Shown: piece after piece, positions 34,469 through 43,121 of the stretch
How positions within the stretch are numbered: position 1 is the stretch's first letter
Layout: each line of letters begins with the position of its first letter
NCBI GenBank assembly: GCA_947490345.1
Contig: CANLGL010000009.1
Coordinates: forward strand, 1-64,000
Source of the DNA: Deltaproteobacteria bacterium
GTDB lineage: Bacteria > Myxococcota_A > UBA796 > SXON01
Direction: 5' to 3'
Length of the DNA: 64,000 nucleotides
The notes under the pieces: model-generated
Database searches by the model: none
What the model was told of the DNA's origin: nothing
The model's input: only the letters and a program-made list of their open reading frames with translations
Program-made: the position numbers and the translations under genes

Positions 34469-35590
34469 CTAGGCCTCCGCGACGATGCGATAGAGGGTGT
34501 CACGTTCAACCGGGATGCGTCCCGCGTCACGGATGAGTTGGATCAGCTCGGCCCGGCCAAGCGTCTGCGGCGTGCGGGCGCCGGCCATGTGGTAGATTCG
34601 CTCTTCGCGCACGGTGCCGTCGATGTCATCAACCCCCCAATCCAACGAGAGCTGGGCCAGCTCGACGCCGAGCATGATCCAGTAGGCCTTGATGTGGTCG
34701 ATGTTGTCCAACAGAAGCCGAGACACGGCGTAGGTCCGCAACGAATCGTAGGCCGTCGGTTCACGCAGGCGCTGGAGTTTATTGTTCTCGTGGTGGAAGC
34801 GCAGCGGAATGAAGGTTTGGAACCCGCCCGTCTCATCCTGGAGCGCGCGCAGACGCAGCAGGTGGTCGACCCGCTCCTCCACCGTCTCGATGCTGCCGAA
34901 AAGCATCGTACAGTTGGAGCGCATGCCCAACTCATGCGCGGTACGATGCACCTCCAACCAACCTTCGGCGTCGACCTTGTCGTCGCAGAGTTTCTTGCGG
35001 GCGCGAGGATGGAAGATCTCCGCGCCGCCGCCCGGCAAAGAACCGAGCCCCGCCGCCATCAGCTCGCGAAGGACCTGCTCGTAGCTCTTGCGGTACTTCT
35101 CCGCGAAATAGTGGATTTCGACGGCGGTGAACGCCTTGATGTGGAGGTCCGGGCGCTCGGCACGGATTCCACGCAGCAGATCGAGGTAGTACTCCCAGGG
35201 AAGGTCGGGGTTCAGCCCGTTGACGATGTGCACCTCGGTGATGAGCTCGTCGCGCAGCGCTTTGACCCGGCCGACCGCCTCGTCGAGCGACATCGTGTAG
35301 GCCGCGGCGTCCCCCGTCTTGAGCCGGCTGAAGGAGCAGAAGATGCAGCTCGCCTCGCACACGTTGGTCGCGTTGACGTGGACGTTCCGGTTGAAGAAGG
35401 TCAGGTCGCCCCACCGCCGCTGCCGCTCGCGATTTGCCAGCGCCGACAGCGCGCCGAGATCGTGCGTGGTGAACAGCCGCACGCCGTCCTCGAAGGTGAG
35501 CCGCTCGCCCCGGTCCAGGCGCTCGCGGATGTCGGAGAGCCCCGCACCATCGACGTGACGGCGCTCGATCGTCGAAAGCTCAGTCACCAT
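34469..35590 (-). CDS. mqnE: Aminofutalosine synthase (radical SAM)
   Basis: 373 residues from ATG 35590, normal length. [4Fe-4S] motif at Cys78, Cys82, Cys85 in NATNVCEASCIFCSFSR, then VHIVNGLNPDLPWEYY, SLPGGGAEIFHPRARKKLC, MLFGSIETVEERVDHLLRLR and FHHENNKLQ, all MqnE traits. Joins 3-enolpyruvyl-benzoate with the adenosyl moiety of SAM. The start was chosen because it has a GGAG ribosome site and overlaps the ubiX stop by 11 bp; an open frame extends further upstream but only within ubiX. Confidence 0.9.
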   Translation of the reverse strand: MVTELSTIERRHVDGAGLSDIRERLDRGERLTFEDGVRLFTTHDLGALSALANRERQRRWGDLTFFNRNVHVNATNVCEASCIFCSFSRLKTGDAAAYTMSLDEAVGRVKALRDELITEVHIVNGLNPDLPWEYYLDLLRGIRAERPDLHIKAFTAVEIHYFAEKYRKSYEQVLRELMAAGLGSLPGGGAEIFHPRARKKLCDDKVDAEGWLEVHRTAHELGMRSNCTMLFGSIETVEERVDHLLRLRALQDETGGFQTFIPLRFHHENNKLQRLREPTAYDSLRTYAVSRLLLDNIDHIKAYWIMLGVELAQLSLDWGVDDIDGTVREERIYHMAGARTPQTLGRAELIQLIRDAGRIPVERDTLYRIVAEA

Positions 35591-36152
35591 CGGAGTCTCC
35601 AAGACCGCTCCAGCGGCGGAAAAGTTCGTTGTCGATGCCGACCCGGTCGAGCGCCCGGGCGACCACGTGGTCGACGAGGTCCCGCACGCTCTGCGGCTTG
35701 TGGTAAAAACCAGGCGAGGCCGGCAGCACCGTGGCACCGGCCTCGGCAAGCTGAGTGAGATTGCGCAGGTGAATGAGCGAAAGCGGCATTTCGCGAACGA
35801 CCAGCACCAGCGGCCGGCGCTCCTTCAGGGTGACGTCCGCGGCCCGTCCCACGAGGTCCGTCGACAGCCCGTGGGCAATCCGCCCGGCCGAGCCAGCCGA
35901 ACACGGCAGGACCAGCATCCCATCGACGCGCGCGCTGCCGGACGCGAAGGGGGCCGTGAAGTCTCCCGGATTCCAGATCGGGAAGCCGTACCCGGCGGGG
36001 TCGGTGCCGACCTCGTGATTCCAGACCACCCGACCGGTCTTGGTGAAGATGACATCGACGTGCACCGACCCGTCCGCGCGCAGGAACTCAAGCGCGCGCG
36101 CCGCGTAGGGCGCACCCGACGCGCCCGTGATTCCGAAGACGAGTCGCTTCAC
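35580..36152 (-). CDS. ubiX: Flavin prenyltransferase UbiX
   Basis: 190 residues. FGITGASGAPYAARALEFL at the N terminus (flavin/phosphate loop), VLPCSAGSAGRIAHGLSTDLVGRAADVTLKE, and RPLVLVVREMPLSLIHLRNL near the C-terminal third. Makes prenylated FMN for UbiD-type decarboxylases, which in the futalosine route remove the carboxylate from the naphthoate ring. No ubiD is in the window. Starts four bases inside the ubiE stop. Confidence 0.9.
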   Translation of the reverse strand: MKRLVFGITGASGAPYAARALEFLRADGSVHVDVIFTKTGRVVWNHEVGTDPAGYGFPIWNPGDFTAPFASGSARVDGMLVLPCSAGSAGRIAHGLSTDLVGRAADVTLKERRPLVLVVREMPLSLIHLRNLTQLAEAGATVLPASPGFYHKPQSVRDLVDHVVARALDRVGIDNELFRRWSGLGDSDGD

Positions 36153-36856
36153 GACGCCTTCCGCGCGATGACGATGCTGGCGACCGGCGGGAAGAGCTCG
36201 CGTCCGGTCACCACTTCAAAGCCATTGTCGCGACACATTGCTTCGAACCCCGCCCGGTCCACCCAGGCGCCCATGCTTTCGGCCAGGTAGCGGTAGGCGC
36301 TGGCGTCGCCCGCCACGAGGCCGCCGACCAGCGGGAGCACCACCCGATTGTAGGTGGCGGCGAGCAGTCGCGACAACCAAGTGGTCGGGCGGAAGAAGTC
36401 CACGACCACCAAGACGCCCCCCGGACGAAGCACCCGCGCGGCCTCCGCCACGGCACGCTCCGGTTGCGGCACGTTCCGCACCCCGAACCCGGCGACGACG
36501 GCGTCGAACGCGCCATCAGCGAGGGGCATCTCGCGCGCATCCGCACACACGATCCGCGCCTCCGGAGCCTTGTGCCGACCTCCCTCGAGCATCTCGGCGC
36601 AGAAGTCCAAGGCGGTCAGCGAGCGAGCGCGTGTCCGCAACATGCCCGAGAAGTCCATCGTACCCGCGCAGAGGTCGAGCACGTCGCCGTCGGCACGCGC
36701 GCCCAGCTCACGAATGGCGATTCGACGCCAGGCCCGGTCGATCCCGAGCGACATCAGGGCGTTCGCCCGGTCGTAGCCCACCGCGATCCGGGCGAACATC
36801 GCCTGGACCGCCGGCGCGCGCCCAGGATCCCCCGCAACCGGCGACGACGTGGTCAC
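36149..36856 (-). CDS. ubiE: Demethylmenaquinone methyltransferase UbiE/MenG
   Basis: 235 residues. Opens with VQAMFARIAVGYDRANALMSLGIDRAWRR, then SAM-binding VLDLCAGTMDFSGML, VCADAREMPLADGAFDAVVAGFGVRNV and RPGGVLVVVDFFRP, a complete UbiE/MenG set. Catalyses the last step, C-methylation of demethylmenaquinone. Four-base overlaps with genes on both sides. Confidence 0.92.
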   Translation of the reverse strand: MTTSSPVAGDPGRAPAVQAMFARIAVGYDRANALMSLGIDRAWRRIAIRELGARADGDVLDLCAGTMDFSGMLRTRARSLTALDFCAEMLEGGRHKAPEARIVCADAREMPLADGAFDAVVAGFGVRNVPQPERAVAEAARVLRPGGVLVVVDFFRPTTWLSRLLAATYNRVVLPLVGGLVAGDASAYRYLAESMGAWVDRAGFEAMCRDNGFEVVTGRELFPPVASIVIARKAS

Positions 36857-37908
36857 GACGCCCGCTCCACGAGATAGGTGCCGAGCACCGCGAGCGCGTC
36901 CCGATCGGGCCCGGCGGGGAGAATCTCGAGGCAGCCAAGCGCGTCCTCGACACGACGGTGCGCTTCGACGAGCGCCGCATCGAGCGCCCCCGATTCACGC
37001 ACTTCGGCGACCAGCCCCGGAAGCTCGGCCTCGGTCGGCGCGGCCGCGATCAGGCGCTCCCGGAGCCCGGGGATGCGTTCCATCGCGTGGACCAACGGCA
37101 GGGTGAGCTTGCGCTCGCGGAGGTCGGCACCGACCCGCTTGCCTGTGCCATCGGCATAGTCGAGTACGTCGTCCGTAATCTGGAACGCGACGCCAACACC
37201 GCGGCCGAAGCGCTCAAGCGCGACGGCCTCCCGCTCACGACCGGCAGCGTAGGCGCCCGCGGCGGCGGCCCAGGCGATGAGCGCGGCCGACTTCTTGTCG
37301 ACCATCTCCAGGTAGGCGTCCAGCGTGGTGTCCAGGTTCCCTGCCCGCTGCAGCTGGAGCACCTCGCCCTCGGCCATCGCGGTCACCGCGCGCGCCAGCT
37401 CGGTGACGGCGCGATGCCCCCCGGCCTCGGCAGCCAACAGCACGGCACGAGCCAGACAGAAGTCGCCCGTCAGGATCGTCGCCGCATTCCCGTACACCTT
37501 GTGGGCGGCGAGGCGGCCGCGACGCAGCTCCGCCCCGTCCACGACATCGTCGTGGAGCAATGAGCCGAGGTGGATGAGCTCAGCCACGCACATCAAGCCC
37601 GCGAGATCACCCCGGAAGCCGACGGTGCCCGCGCCGAGCACCGTCAGCATCGGCCGCAGCCGTTTGCCACCCGCGACCACGAGGTACCGGCCCACGGCCT
37701 CGACGACGTCCACGTCGCTACCGACCAGCGCGCGCAGGCGCTCCTCGCCTTGTTGTACCCGGGGCGCCAACCGGAGGAAGACCGCTTCTGGGCCTGCCAG
37801 GTGCGGTCCTGCGAGGACCACCCCCGGCCGGCCGTTGGCCAATCCGCTCGGCTCGGTGCGCCGCACGACCGCGTGGGGGTCGACCCCCGAGACAGCTTCG
37901 GACTCCAT
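36853..37908 (-). CDS. Polyprenyl (hepta/octaprenyl) diphosphate synthase
   Basis: 351 residues from ATG 37908. First Asp-rich motif LGSLLHDDVVDGAELRRG, second FQITDDVLDYADG, plus GGKRLRPML; typical trans-isoprenyl chain synthase for quinone side chains. The residues upstream of the first Asp motif are not bulky, consistent with a long product. ATG 37908 has GGAGAG five to six bases before it; a GTG at 37923 is an alternative. First gene of the menaquinone operon, 51 bp from the divergent regulator start, with the operator between. Confidence 0.88.
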   Translation of the reverse strand: MESEAVSGVDPHAVVRRTEPSGLANGRPGVVLAGPHLAGPEAVFLRLAPRVQQGEERLRALVGSDVDVVEAVGRYLVVAGGKRLRPMLTVLGAGTVGFRGDLAGLMCVAELIHLGSLLHDDVVDGAELRRGRLAAHKVYGNAATILTGDFCLARAVLLAAEAGGHRAVTELARAVTAMAEGEVLQLQRAGNLDTTLDAYLEMVDKKSAALIAWAAAAGAYAAGREREAVALERFGRGVGVAFQITDDVLDYADGTGKRVGADLRERKLTLPLVHAMERIPGLRERLIAAAPTEAELPGLVAEVRESGALDAALVEAHRRVEDALGCLEILPAGPDRDALAVLGTYLVERAS

Positions 37909-37938
37909 GGGACTCTCCGGCACTGGTCAGTTCAGCCA

Positions 37939-37956
37939 TTTCAGTGTTAACTGAAA
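37939..37956. promoter_or_regulatory. Operator: 7-bp inverted repeat between regulator and menaquinone operon
   Basis: TTTCAGTGTTAACTGAAA, arms TTTCAGT and ACTGAAA perfect, four-base centre. It lies 3 bp before the regulator's GTG and 30 bp before the first menaquinone gene; an additional half-site-like TCAGTTCAG precedes it. Very likely the binding site of the adjacent MarR/GbsR-type regulator. Confidence 0.65.
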
Positions 37957-37959
37957 TCG

Positions 37960-38562
37960 GTGAACACTGCCAGCGCCGAGTCCGAGCCAGCAGGCCGCGC
38001 CGAGGGGGCGGACGTCCAGGCGCGCGCCCGGGCGGTGGCCTTGGTGGCCGAAGCCATCGGCGAGGTGATCGGCTTCTGGAACTTCAAGCCCTCGATGGGG
38101 AGGGTGTGGGCGGTGCTCTACCTTTCCGCCGATCCGCTTGACGCCGAGCAGATCGAGGCCCGCAGCGGTTTGAGCGCCGGGATGATCAGCACGACGCTCA
38201 ACGAGCTGTTGCAGTGGGGCGTCATCCGCCGGGAGCCGGCACCGGGTGAGCGTCGCCGCATCTTTGTCGCCGAGACCGACATCTGGATGCTCATCGGGCG
38301 CGTGTTCCGGGAGCGGGAGCTCAGGATGGTCGGCCGCACCATCGAGCAGCTCCAAGCCGCGCTCGACATCCTCGATCACGAAGGCAAAGGCGCCGATCCG
38401 CGGGCAATGCATCAGAGTCGCTTCCTCCATACCCGCGTCAGCCGGATTCTGGAGTTGGCCCGCGTCGGCCATCGGCTCATCGACCGGTTCAGCCGCACCG
38501 GCAGCGCCAACCTGCGCCCGCTACGCGATGTGCTGGCCGCGGCGCGCTCCGCCACGGGATAG
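37960..38562 (+). CDS. GbsR/MarR-type transcriptional regulator, divergent from the menaquinone operon
   Basis: 200 residues, GTG start. Winged-helix part: FNFKPSMGRV-like WNFKPSMGRVWAVLYLSADPLDAEQI, RSGLSAGMISTTLNELLQWGVIRRE then ERRRIFVAETDIWMLIGRVFRERE, as in GbsR-family proteins. The C-terminal helices form the dimer part. Location and the operator next to its start codon suggest autoregulation and control of menaquinone synthesis; the signal (redox, osmotic, quinone) is unknown. Confidence 0.8.
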   Translation: MNTASAESEPAGRAEGADVQARARAVALVAEAIGEVIGFWNFKPSMGRVWAVLYLSADPLDAEQIEARSGLSAGMISTTLNELLQWGVIRREPAPGERRRIFVAETDIWMLIGRVFRERELRMVGRTIEQLQAALDILDHEGKGADPRAMHQSRFLHTRVSRILELARVGHRLIDRFSRTGSANLRPLRDVLAAARSATG

Positions 38563-38571
38563 GCCCCGACC

Positions 38572-39396
38572 ATGCTGGCCCTTCTCCTCTTCGGTTGCAC
38601 CGACGACACCCGCGGCGTGGAAGGCATCGTCAAGGACATATGGGGGCACCCCGTGCCCGAGGCCACCGTCGTCGCTGAAGGCGTGATGGCCCGCCACTAC
38701 ACCGATGCCAACGGCAAATTCACCCTTGAATTGCCCGTCGACGAGCTGGTGTTGCGCGCCGAAGTGGACGACAGCGGCAAGGCCGAGGACGACGTACTTT
38801 CCGGTCCGCTCGGCCTGCGCATCCTCGCGGGCAAGGAGGGCTTCATCAAGGCGCGCGGATTCGCCAAAGAAGTGCCAGACGACGAGGACTTCGAGGCGCT
38901 GTCGCTGGCCTTGTACCCCGAACCCGACCATCCCGGCTTCTACGCTGTGGGACGGGCCGCGTATGTTGAGTTGGGTAGGCAGCGTATCCAGATGGTGGGC
39001 ACCGACCTCAAGCACTACGCCGGCATCCAAGATATCCCCGAGGAGACCCTTCCTCCCGGCAAGGTGGATCTGGTTTTTACCACACGGCTCCGGCCCAGTG
39101 AAATCGCCCAGATGAACCTTCATCTGAGCAAGTTGGAGTTCGTCAACAAGGGGCGGGTCAAGGGCGTTTTCGGGGCCGAAGACAATCTGGTCAACCTCTG
39201 GGTGGCCAAGGACGACGTCGCCTTCGACATCGTCGGTTTCGACACCCGCGAGGACTACCTCCTGTCCACCCGCGAACCGCTTGTGGCAGGAATGTACGCG
39301 TTTCACGCCCATGACATCCTTCACGAAGAAGACGAGCGGGTGTTGTACACGTTGCCAAAAGAGCAGCAGGTCGCGTTCCCGTTCGAGGTGCGGTAG
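38572..39396 (+). CDS. Lipoprotein with carboxypeptidase-regulatory-like domain, eight-residue signal
   Basis: 274 residues. N terminus MLALLLFGC: the stop codon of the regulator (TAG 38560-38562) is in the same frame with no start codon between, so this eight-residue signal is the longest possible with standard starts. Then a transthyretin-like CarboxypepD_reg segment (~15-65, GIVKDIWGHPVPEATVVAEG, YTDANGKFTLELP) and a C-terminal domain of ~180 residues I do not recognise (HYAGIQDIPEETLPPGKVDL). Nine bp after the regulator stop, so possibly co-regulated with it. Confidence 0.75.
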   Translation: MLALLLFGCTDDTRGVEGIVKDIWGHPVPEATVVAEGVMARHYTDANGKFTLELPVDELVLRAEVDDSGKAEDDVLSGPLGLRILAGKEGFIKARGFAKEVPDDEDFEALSLALYPEPDHPGFYAVGRAAYVELGRQRIQMVGTDLKHYAGIQDIPEETLPPGKVDLVFTTRLRPSEIAQMNLHLSKLEFVNKGRVKGVFGAEDNLVNLWVAKDDVAFDIVGFDTREDYLLSTREPLVAGMYAFHAHDILHEEDERVLYTLPKEQQVAFPFEVR

Positions 39397-39399
39397 GGC

Positions 39400-40482
39400 T
39401 CACCTGGTCGGCGCTTCGCGCTTGACGAACGGGTCGGTGTACGTCGGGCGCGGCCCCGGCTCATGCAGCGCGATCGGGGTGTCCGGCCAGTCCCCCAAGG
39501 TCGCAAGGACGGCGTCCGCGAGCAGCCGGTGTCCGGTGGCGCTCGGATGCATCAGGTCGAGGAAGAGGGTGTCCACATCGAGGCCCGAGGCCACGAAAGC
39601 GGCAGGGACATCGACGAGCGGTGCGCCCCACCGCGCGGCCGTCTCGCGCATCACCGCTCGATAGGGCTCCCAAGCCGGGCGGGGCTCGCCGTGCAGCACA
39701 TCCTCACGATTGGCGAGCAGAACGAAACACACGCTGCCACCGCGATCGCGGAGCCGGTCGACCATCGCGTCGAGGTTCGCCGCGTAGTCCTCGATCGCCA
39801 CCCGCCGTTTTCCCATCGGATCGCCGCCCTTCCCCACGGTCCAGCCCACCTTCTGGGCCTGCATCGCGCTCCCACGCACCCGTATCCCCCAGTCCAACCA
39901 GCGAAACGCGGATGAATGCTCAAGGGCGACGCGAGCCCGCTGCGTCGGCGACCGGGTCCAACCGCGGTACGCAGCCAACAGATCGCGATCGACGAAGGTG
40001 TCAAAACTGTTGTCCGACCACAAGTTTCCGATGAGCAGTAGATCGGGCTGCAGCGCGAGTACCCGCGCATCCATCAGGTTCAAGGTCTGGAAGGTGGAGT
40101 AACCTGGCACCCCGGCGTTGATCACATCGGCCGGCAGCGTGGCCCCGATCCGCGCGGTGAACACGTCGCTATCGGCGACCCCGAAGCCGTAGATCGAAGA
40201 ATCGCCGACCGCCATCACTCTGGCGCGAGACTTCTGGCCAAGCTCTGGCGCTCTCAGCCCCATCGAGTTGATCGACACGGACACACCGAACTCACGATGA
40301 ATTCCGGGGCTGAGCTCCCACAAAAACCACGGGCTGCCGTCCAGGAGGATGCCCTGCGGCGCTGCGTCTTGCTGCCGCCACGCCCCCGCGGCCGCGCTCG
40401 GCGGCGGGACCAGGCGCGCGCCGCCCTCAACGAGGCAGGCCAAGGCCACGCCCACCACGAGCACCAAGAGCCGCCTAGACAA
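39400..40482 (-). CDS. SGNH/GDSL-type hydrolase, membrane-anchored or secreted
   Basis: 360 residues from TTG 40482. N-terminal signal LSRRLLVLVVGVALACLVEGG; catalytic Ser in VMAVGDSSIYGFGV, oxyanion Asn in LLIGNLWSDNS, Asp-His pair in FLDLMHPSATGH. Esterase or acetylhydrolase on envelope polymers is likely. The TTG has GGAG five bases upstream and avoids overlap with the divergent glycosyltransferase gene; ATGs at 40512 or 40524 are alternatives, and the latter also has a GGGAG site. Its 3' end converges on the lipoprotein with 3 bp between. Confidence 0.75.
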   Translation of the reverse strand: MSRRLLVLVVGVALACLVEGGARLVPPPSAAAGAWRQQDAAPQGILLDGSPWFLWELSPGIHREFGVSVSINSMGLRAPELGQKSRARVMAVGDSSIYGFGVADSDVFTARIGATLPADVINAGVPGYSTFQTLNLMDARVLALQPDLLLIGNLWSDNSFDTFVDRDLLAAYRGWTRSPTQRARVALEHSSAFRWLDWGIRVRGSAMQAQKVGWTVGKGGDPMGKRRVAIEDYAANLDAMVDRLRDRGGSVCFVLLANREDVLHGEPRPAWEPYRAVMRETAARWGAPLVDVPAAFVASGLDVDTLFLDLMHPSATGHRLLADAVLATLGDWPDTPIALHEPGPRPTYTDPFVKREAPTR

Positions 40483-40510
40483 GAGCGCTCCAGGATAAGC
40501 ACGGTCCGGC

Positions 40511-41311
40511 ATGCCGCGTCCCATCCGCTCCCTTTCGATCGTCATCCCCGCGTTCAACGAAGCGCCGACCCTCGCCGCGGTCGTTCGTGAAGTCCTTCAG
40601 AGCGAGGCCCTGGCACTCTCCGACACCATCGAAGTCGTCATGGTCGATGACTGCTCCACCGACGGCACCGGAGAGATCATCGACGCACTCGTCGCGGGGG
40701 GCGCCGCCGCCGCCGGCGCGGTCGACGGCGCCGAGCGGGTGACGTTCCGCGCCGTCCGGCACACCCGAAACCAAGGCAAGGGCGCCGGCCTGCGCAGTGG
40801 ATTTGCCGCCGCCACCGGCGAGCTGGTCATCGTGCAGGACGCCGACCTCGAATACGACCCCCGCGACTACGGGAGAATGCTCCGACCGCTCTGGGAGGGC
40901 CGCGCTGATGTGGTGTACGGAAGTCGCTTCTTGCCCAGCGAGCGACGCGTTCTGTTGTTCTGGCACTCGATCGGAAACTCGCTCATCACCTTGGCCGCCA
41001 ACGCCGCAACCGACCTGAATCTGTCGGACGTCGAGACGGGGTACAAGGCGTTCCGCTCGTCTGTCCTGAAACAAATCGACATCGAGAGCGACCGCTTCGG
41101 GGTGGAGATCGAGCTCACCGCCAAAGTGGCGCAGCTCGACTGCCGCATCTACGAGGTCCCGATCGCCTACCATGGCCGCTCATACGCACAGGGGAAGAAG
41201 ATCACCTGGAAAGACGGGGTGGACGCCCTGTTCTGCATCGTCCGGTTCGGGCCTGCGCGCCGGATTCGGCAACGCCTGATGCCAACTACCACCACGCGTG
41301 GTCCAACGTAA
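40511..41311 (+). CDS. Family 2 glycosyltransferase (DPM1/dolichol-phosphate sugar synthase-like)
   Basis: 266 residues. SLSIVIPAFNEAPTLAAVV, VVMVDDCSTDGTGEII, NQGKGAGLRSGF, DxD in VIVQDADLEYDPRDY, and DVETGYKAFRSSVLKQI near the C terminus. Group includes polyprenyl-phosphate-mannose/glucose synthases and GtrB-like enzymes; no membrane helices are seen. ATG 40511 shares the CATG with a possible start of the divergent SGNH gene. Its 3' end overlaps the convergent protease gene by 26 bp. Confidence 0.85.
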   Translation: MPRPIRSLSIVIPAFNEAPTLAAVVREVLQSEALALSDTIEVVMVDDCSTDGTGEIIDALVAGGAAAAGAVDGAERVTFRAVRHTRNQGKGAGLRSGFAAATGELVIVQDADLEYDPRDYGRMLRPLWEGRADVVYGSRFLPSERRVLLFWHSIGNSLITLAANAATDLNLSDVETGYKAFRSSVLKQIDIESDRFGVEIELTAKVAQLDCRIYEVPIAYHGRSYAQGKKITWKDGVDALFCIVRFGPARRIRQRLMPTTTTRGPT

Positions 41312-42386
41312 CGCTGTAGGTGTCACAGTCAGCCCCGGCCGGTAGCCGGGTCAACGCCGAACGCTCGGTGCCAGGGGCGATGTCGGTCAGCCGAGCGACG
41401 AAGTTGTCAGACGCGCAGTGGATGCCGATCTCCGCCTCGGCTACCGCGCGAGTGGCACGATTGGCGCCCGTCACCTCGACCTCCACCCGACCATCAGGCC
41501 ACACCTTGGCGGTGGCGCGAACCTTGAGCCACGGCCCGATGTCGACGACTCGGTCCTGCCGCCCCTGCCGGCCTTGGAAGACCACTTCTTTTCGCAAGGT
41601 GTCGACGGTGACCAGGAACTGCCCCGACACGTTGAGCCCCAGGAGCCCCGCGGTCTTCTCATCCTCACACTCATCGCACACGCCAATCGTGACCCCGTCA
41701 ACGGGCAGGCCGCCGACCCAGACTCGAGGCGCCAGCACCAGTCGCGTGGTCCGCTCCCCGTTGGCCGTCCGCAGCGTGATCTCCGGGGCGTCTGCGGGCA
41801 CCGTGATCCCCAGCCGGGCGAGCCCACCACGGCTCAGCGTGGTCACCGTCGCGCCAGTGTCGAAGAGCATGGTGAGCTCGGTCTCGCCGAATTGAACCGG
41901 CACCGCCATGCTGTGGCCCTGCCCTTCGTAGGGCAGCGCGACCTGGTCCGACGCCAGCACGGTGGCGACTGGTGTGCACGGGACGGTGGCCCGCTCGGCC
42001 TCAGGCGGCGGCAGGCTGCCATCGGATTCGGGAAGCTCCAGGTCGCGGCCGAAGCGGGCGGCCTGGGCGGTGAACTCCGCACCCCCGAACGAGGCCAGAA
42101 CGCCGAGGCCGACGCCGAGCGCGCCGCGGACCTCACCGGGGAAATACCCGGGCAGGATCATGGATAACGCCAGCGGCCAAGCCACCATCGCCGCACCCAC
42201 CGACCAGGGCTTCCGGCCCGCCGCCAGCACCATCCCGCCGATGGGCAACACCACCAGCCCGAACGCCGCCAGGGCGATCTGGAAAGGCGACAGCGACCGC
42301 ACCACCCCGAGCCCGACCAGCGCCGCAAGGGCCAGGGCGCTCGGCACCGACCCGACCGCTACGAGGAGCCCCGTCCATACCCGCAT
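41286..42386 (-). CDS. Membrane protein with retropepsin-like aspartic protease domain
   Basis: 366 residues. About four transmembrane helices in the first 105 residues, then a retropepsin-type domain (~160-280) with the active-site triplet in TMLFDTGATVTTLSRGGLARLG and the closing GLLGLNVSGQFLVTVD. The last ~80 residues are beta-rich with Cys (IGIHCASDNF, GADCDTYSV). Such proteases act as homodimers; here the catalytic part faces the periplasm by topology. Substrate unknown. Confidence 0.8.
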   Translation of the reverse strand: MRVWTGLLVAVGSVPSALALAALVGLGVVRSLSPFQIALAAFGLVVLPIGGMVLAAGRKPWSVGAAMVAWPLALSMILPGYFPGEVRGALGVGLGVLASFGGAEFTAQAARFGRDLELPESDGSLPPPEAERATVPCTPVATVLASDQVALPYEGQGHSMAVPVQFGETELTMLFDTGATVTTLSRGGLARLGITVPADAPEITLRTANGERTTRLVLAPRVWVGGLPVDGVTIGVCDECEDEKTAGLLGLNVSGQFLVTVDTLRKEVVFQGRQGRQDRVVDIGPWLKVRATAKVWPDGRVEVEVTGANRATRAVAEAEIGIHCASDNFVARLTDIAPGTERSALTRLPAGADCDTYSVTLDHAWW

Positions 42387-42409
42387 GTGGCCCCTTATCC
42401 GGACTTCCG

Positions 42410-42530
42410 GAGGGGGGAGAGGGGCGCCCGAGGCGCGTGACTTACGCGAATCGGGCCGCAGGCCGACGGCTCGCCGGCGGCCGGAGGGGACGCCCCGGTA
42501 GGGGGGAACCGCGAAGCGGTGCCCCCCCTG
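42410..42530 (-). repeat. Dispersed structured repeat, copy E
   Basis: Divergent copy between the protease and exonuclease genes. Read on the minus strand: G-rich hairpin (42501-42527), TACCG box, hairpin beta at 42461-42482 (GGCCG/CGGCC outer stem, CGGC/GCCG inner stem), GCGGC, hairpin gamma at 42434-42448 (CGCGT, loop, ACGCG) and a C-rich end. Sequence differs from the other copies, but the stems are kept. Confidence 0.6.
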
Positions 42531-42551
42531 TTTTCATGATAGCCGCCGCCC

Positions 42552-43121
42552 ATGGCCGAGACCCGGGCGACCTACTTCTGCATCGACATCGAATGCTCCG
42601 GACCCGTGCCCGCGCTCTACGACATGATCTCGCTGGGAGCGGTGGTCGTGCCACCCGACGACGCTGGAAAACTTCGGATCGGCGAAACGTTTTATGTGGA
42701 GCTTCGGCCCGAGGCGCCGCGGGTCGACGCGGGCGCGATGAGGGTGAACGGGCTCGACATCGAGGCGCTGCGCCGCGATGGCGTGGTGCGTCGCGAGGCC
42801 CTTTTGTCGCTGACCGACTGGACACGCCAGCATACCCGGCCCGGCACCAAACCCGTCTTCGTAGGGCACAACGCGCCCTTTGACTGGTCCTTCGTCGCTT
42901 GGTGCTACGCCGCCGAGGACCTGCCCAATCCCTACGGCTACAAGGCGCTCGACACCAAGGCGCTCGCGACCGGTGTGCTCGGTATCCACTGGTTCGACAG
43001 CAGCAAGGAGGTGCTGGCTGAGCGCCTGAACCTCCCGGTCGAGGATCTGTCTCTCAAACACCGTGCCGATTACGATGCTCGATACCAGGCGGAGCTCCTC
43101 ATCAAGCTCCTGGAGCGCTGA
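42552..43121 (+). CDS. 3'-5' exonuclease, DEDDh family (DnaQ/RNase T-like)
   Basis: 189 residues. Exo I FCIDIECSGP (DxE), Exo II VFVGHNAPFDWSFV, Exo III HRADYDARYQAELL (His five before Asp). It acts on single-stranded DNA or RNA 3' ends. Its stop touches the purF ATG (one base between), so the two are co-expressed; DNA repair, oligoribonuclease or tRNA trimming roles cannot be separated from sequence. Confidence 0.85.
   Translation: MAETRATYFCIDIECSGPVPALYDMISLGAVVVPPDDAGKLRIGETFYVELRPEAPRVDAGAMRVNGLDIEALRRDGVVRREALLSLTDWTRQHTRPGTKPVFVGHNAPFDWSFVAWCYAAEDLPNPYGYKALDTKALATGVLGIHWFDSSKEVLAERLNLPVEDLSLKHRADYDARYQAELLIKLLER

Noticed and set aside
42501-42527. Intrinsic terminator from the G-run/C-run hairpin followed by TGTTTT
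   Set aside because: On the plus strand it lies just before the exonuclease start and far from any upstream plus-strand gene end; it is better explained as the first hairpin of repeat copy E.
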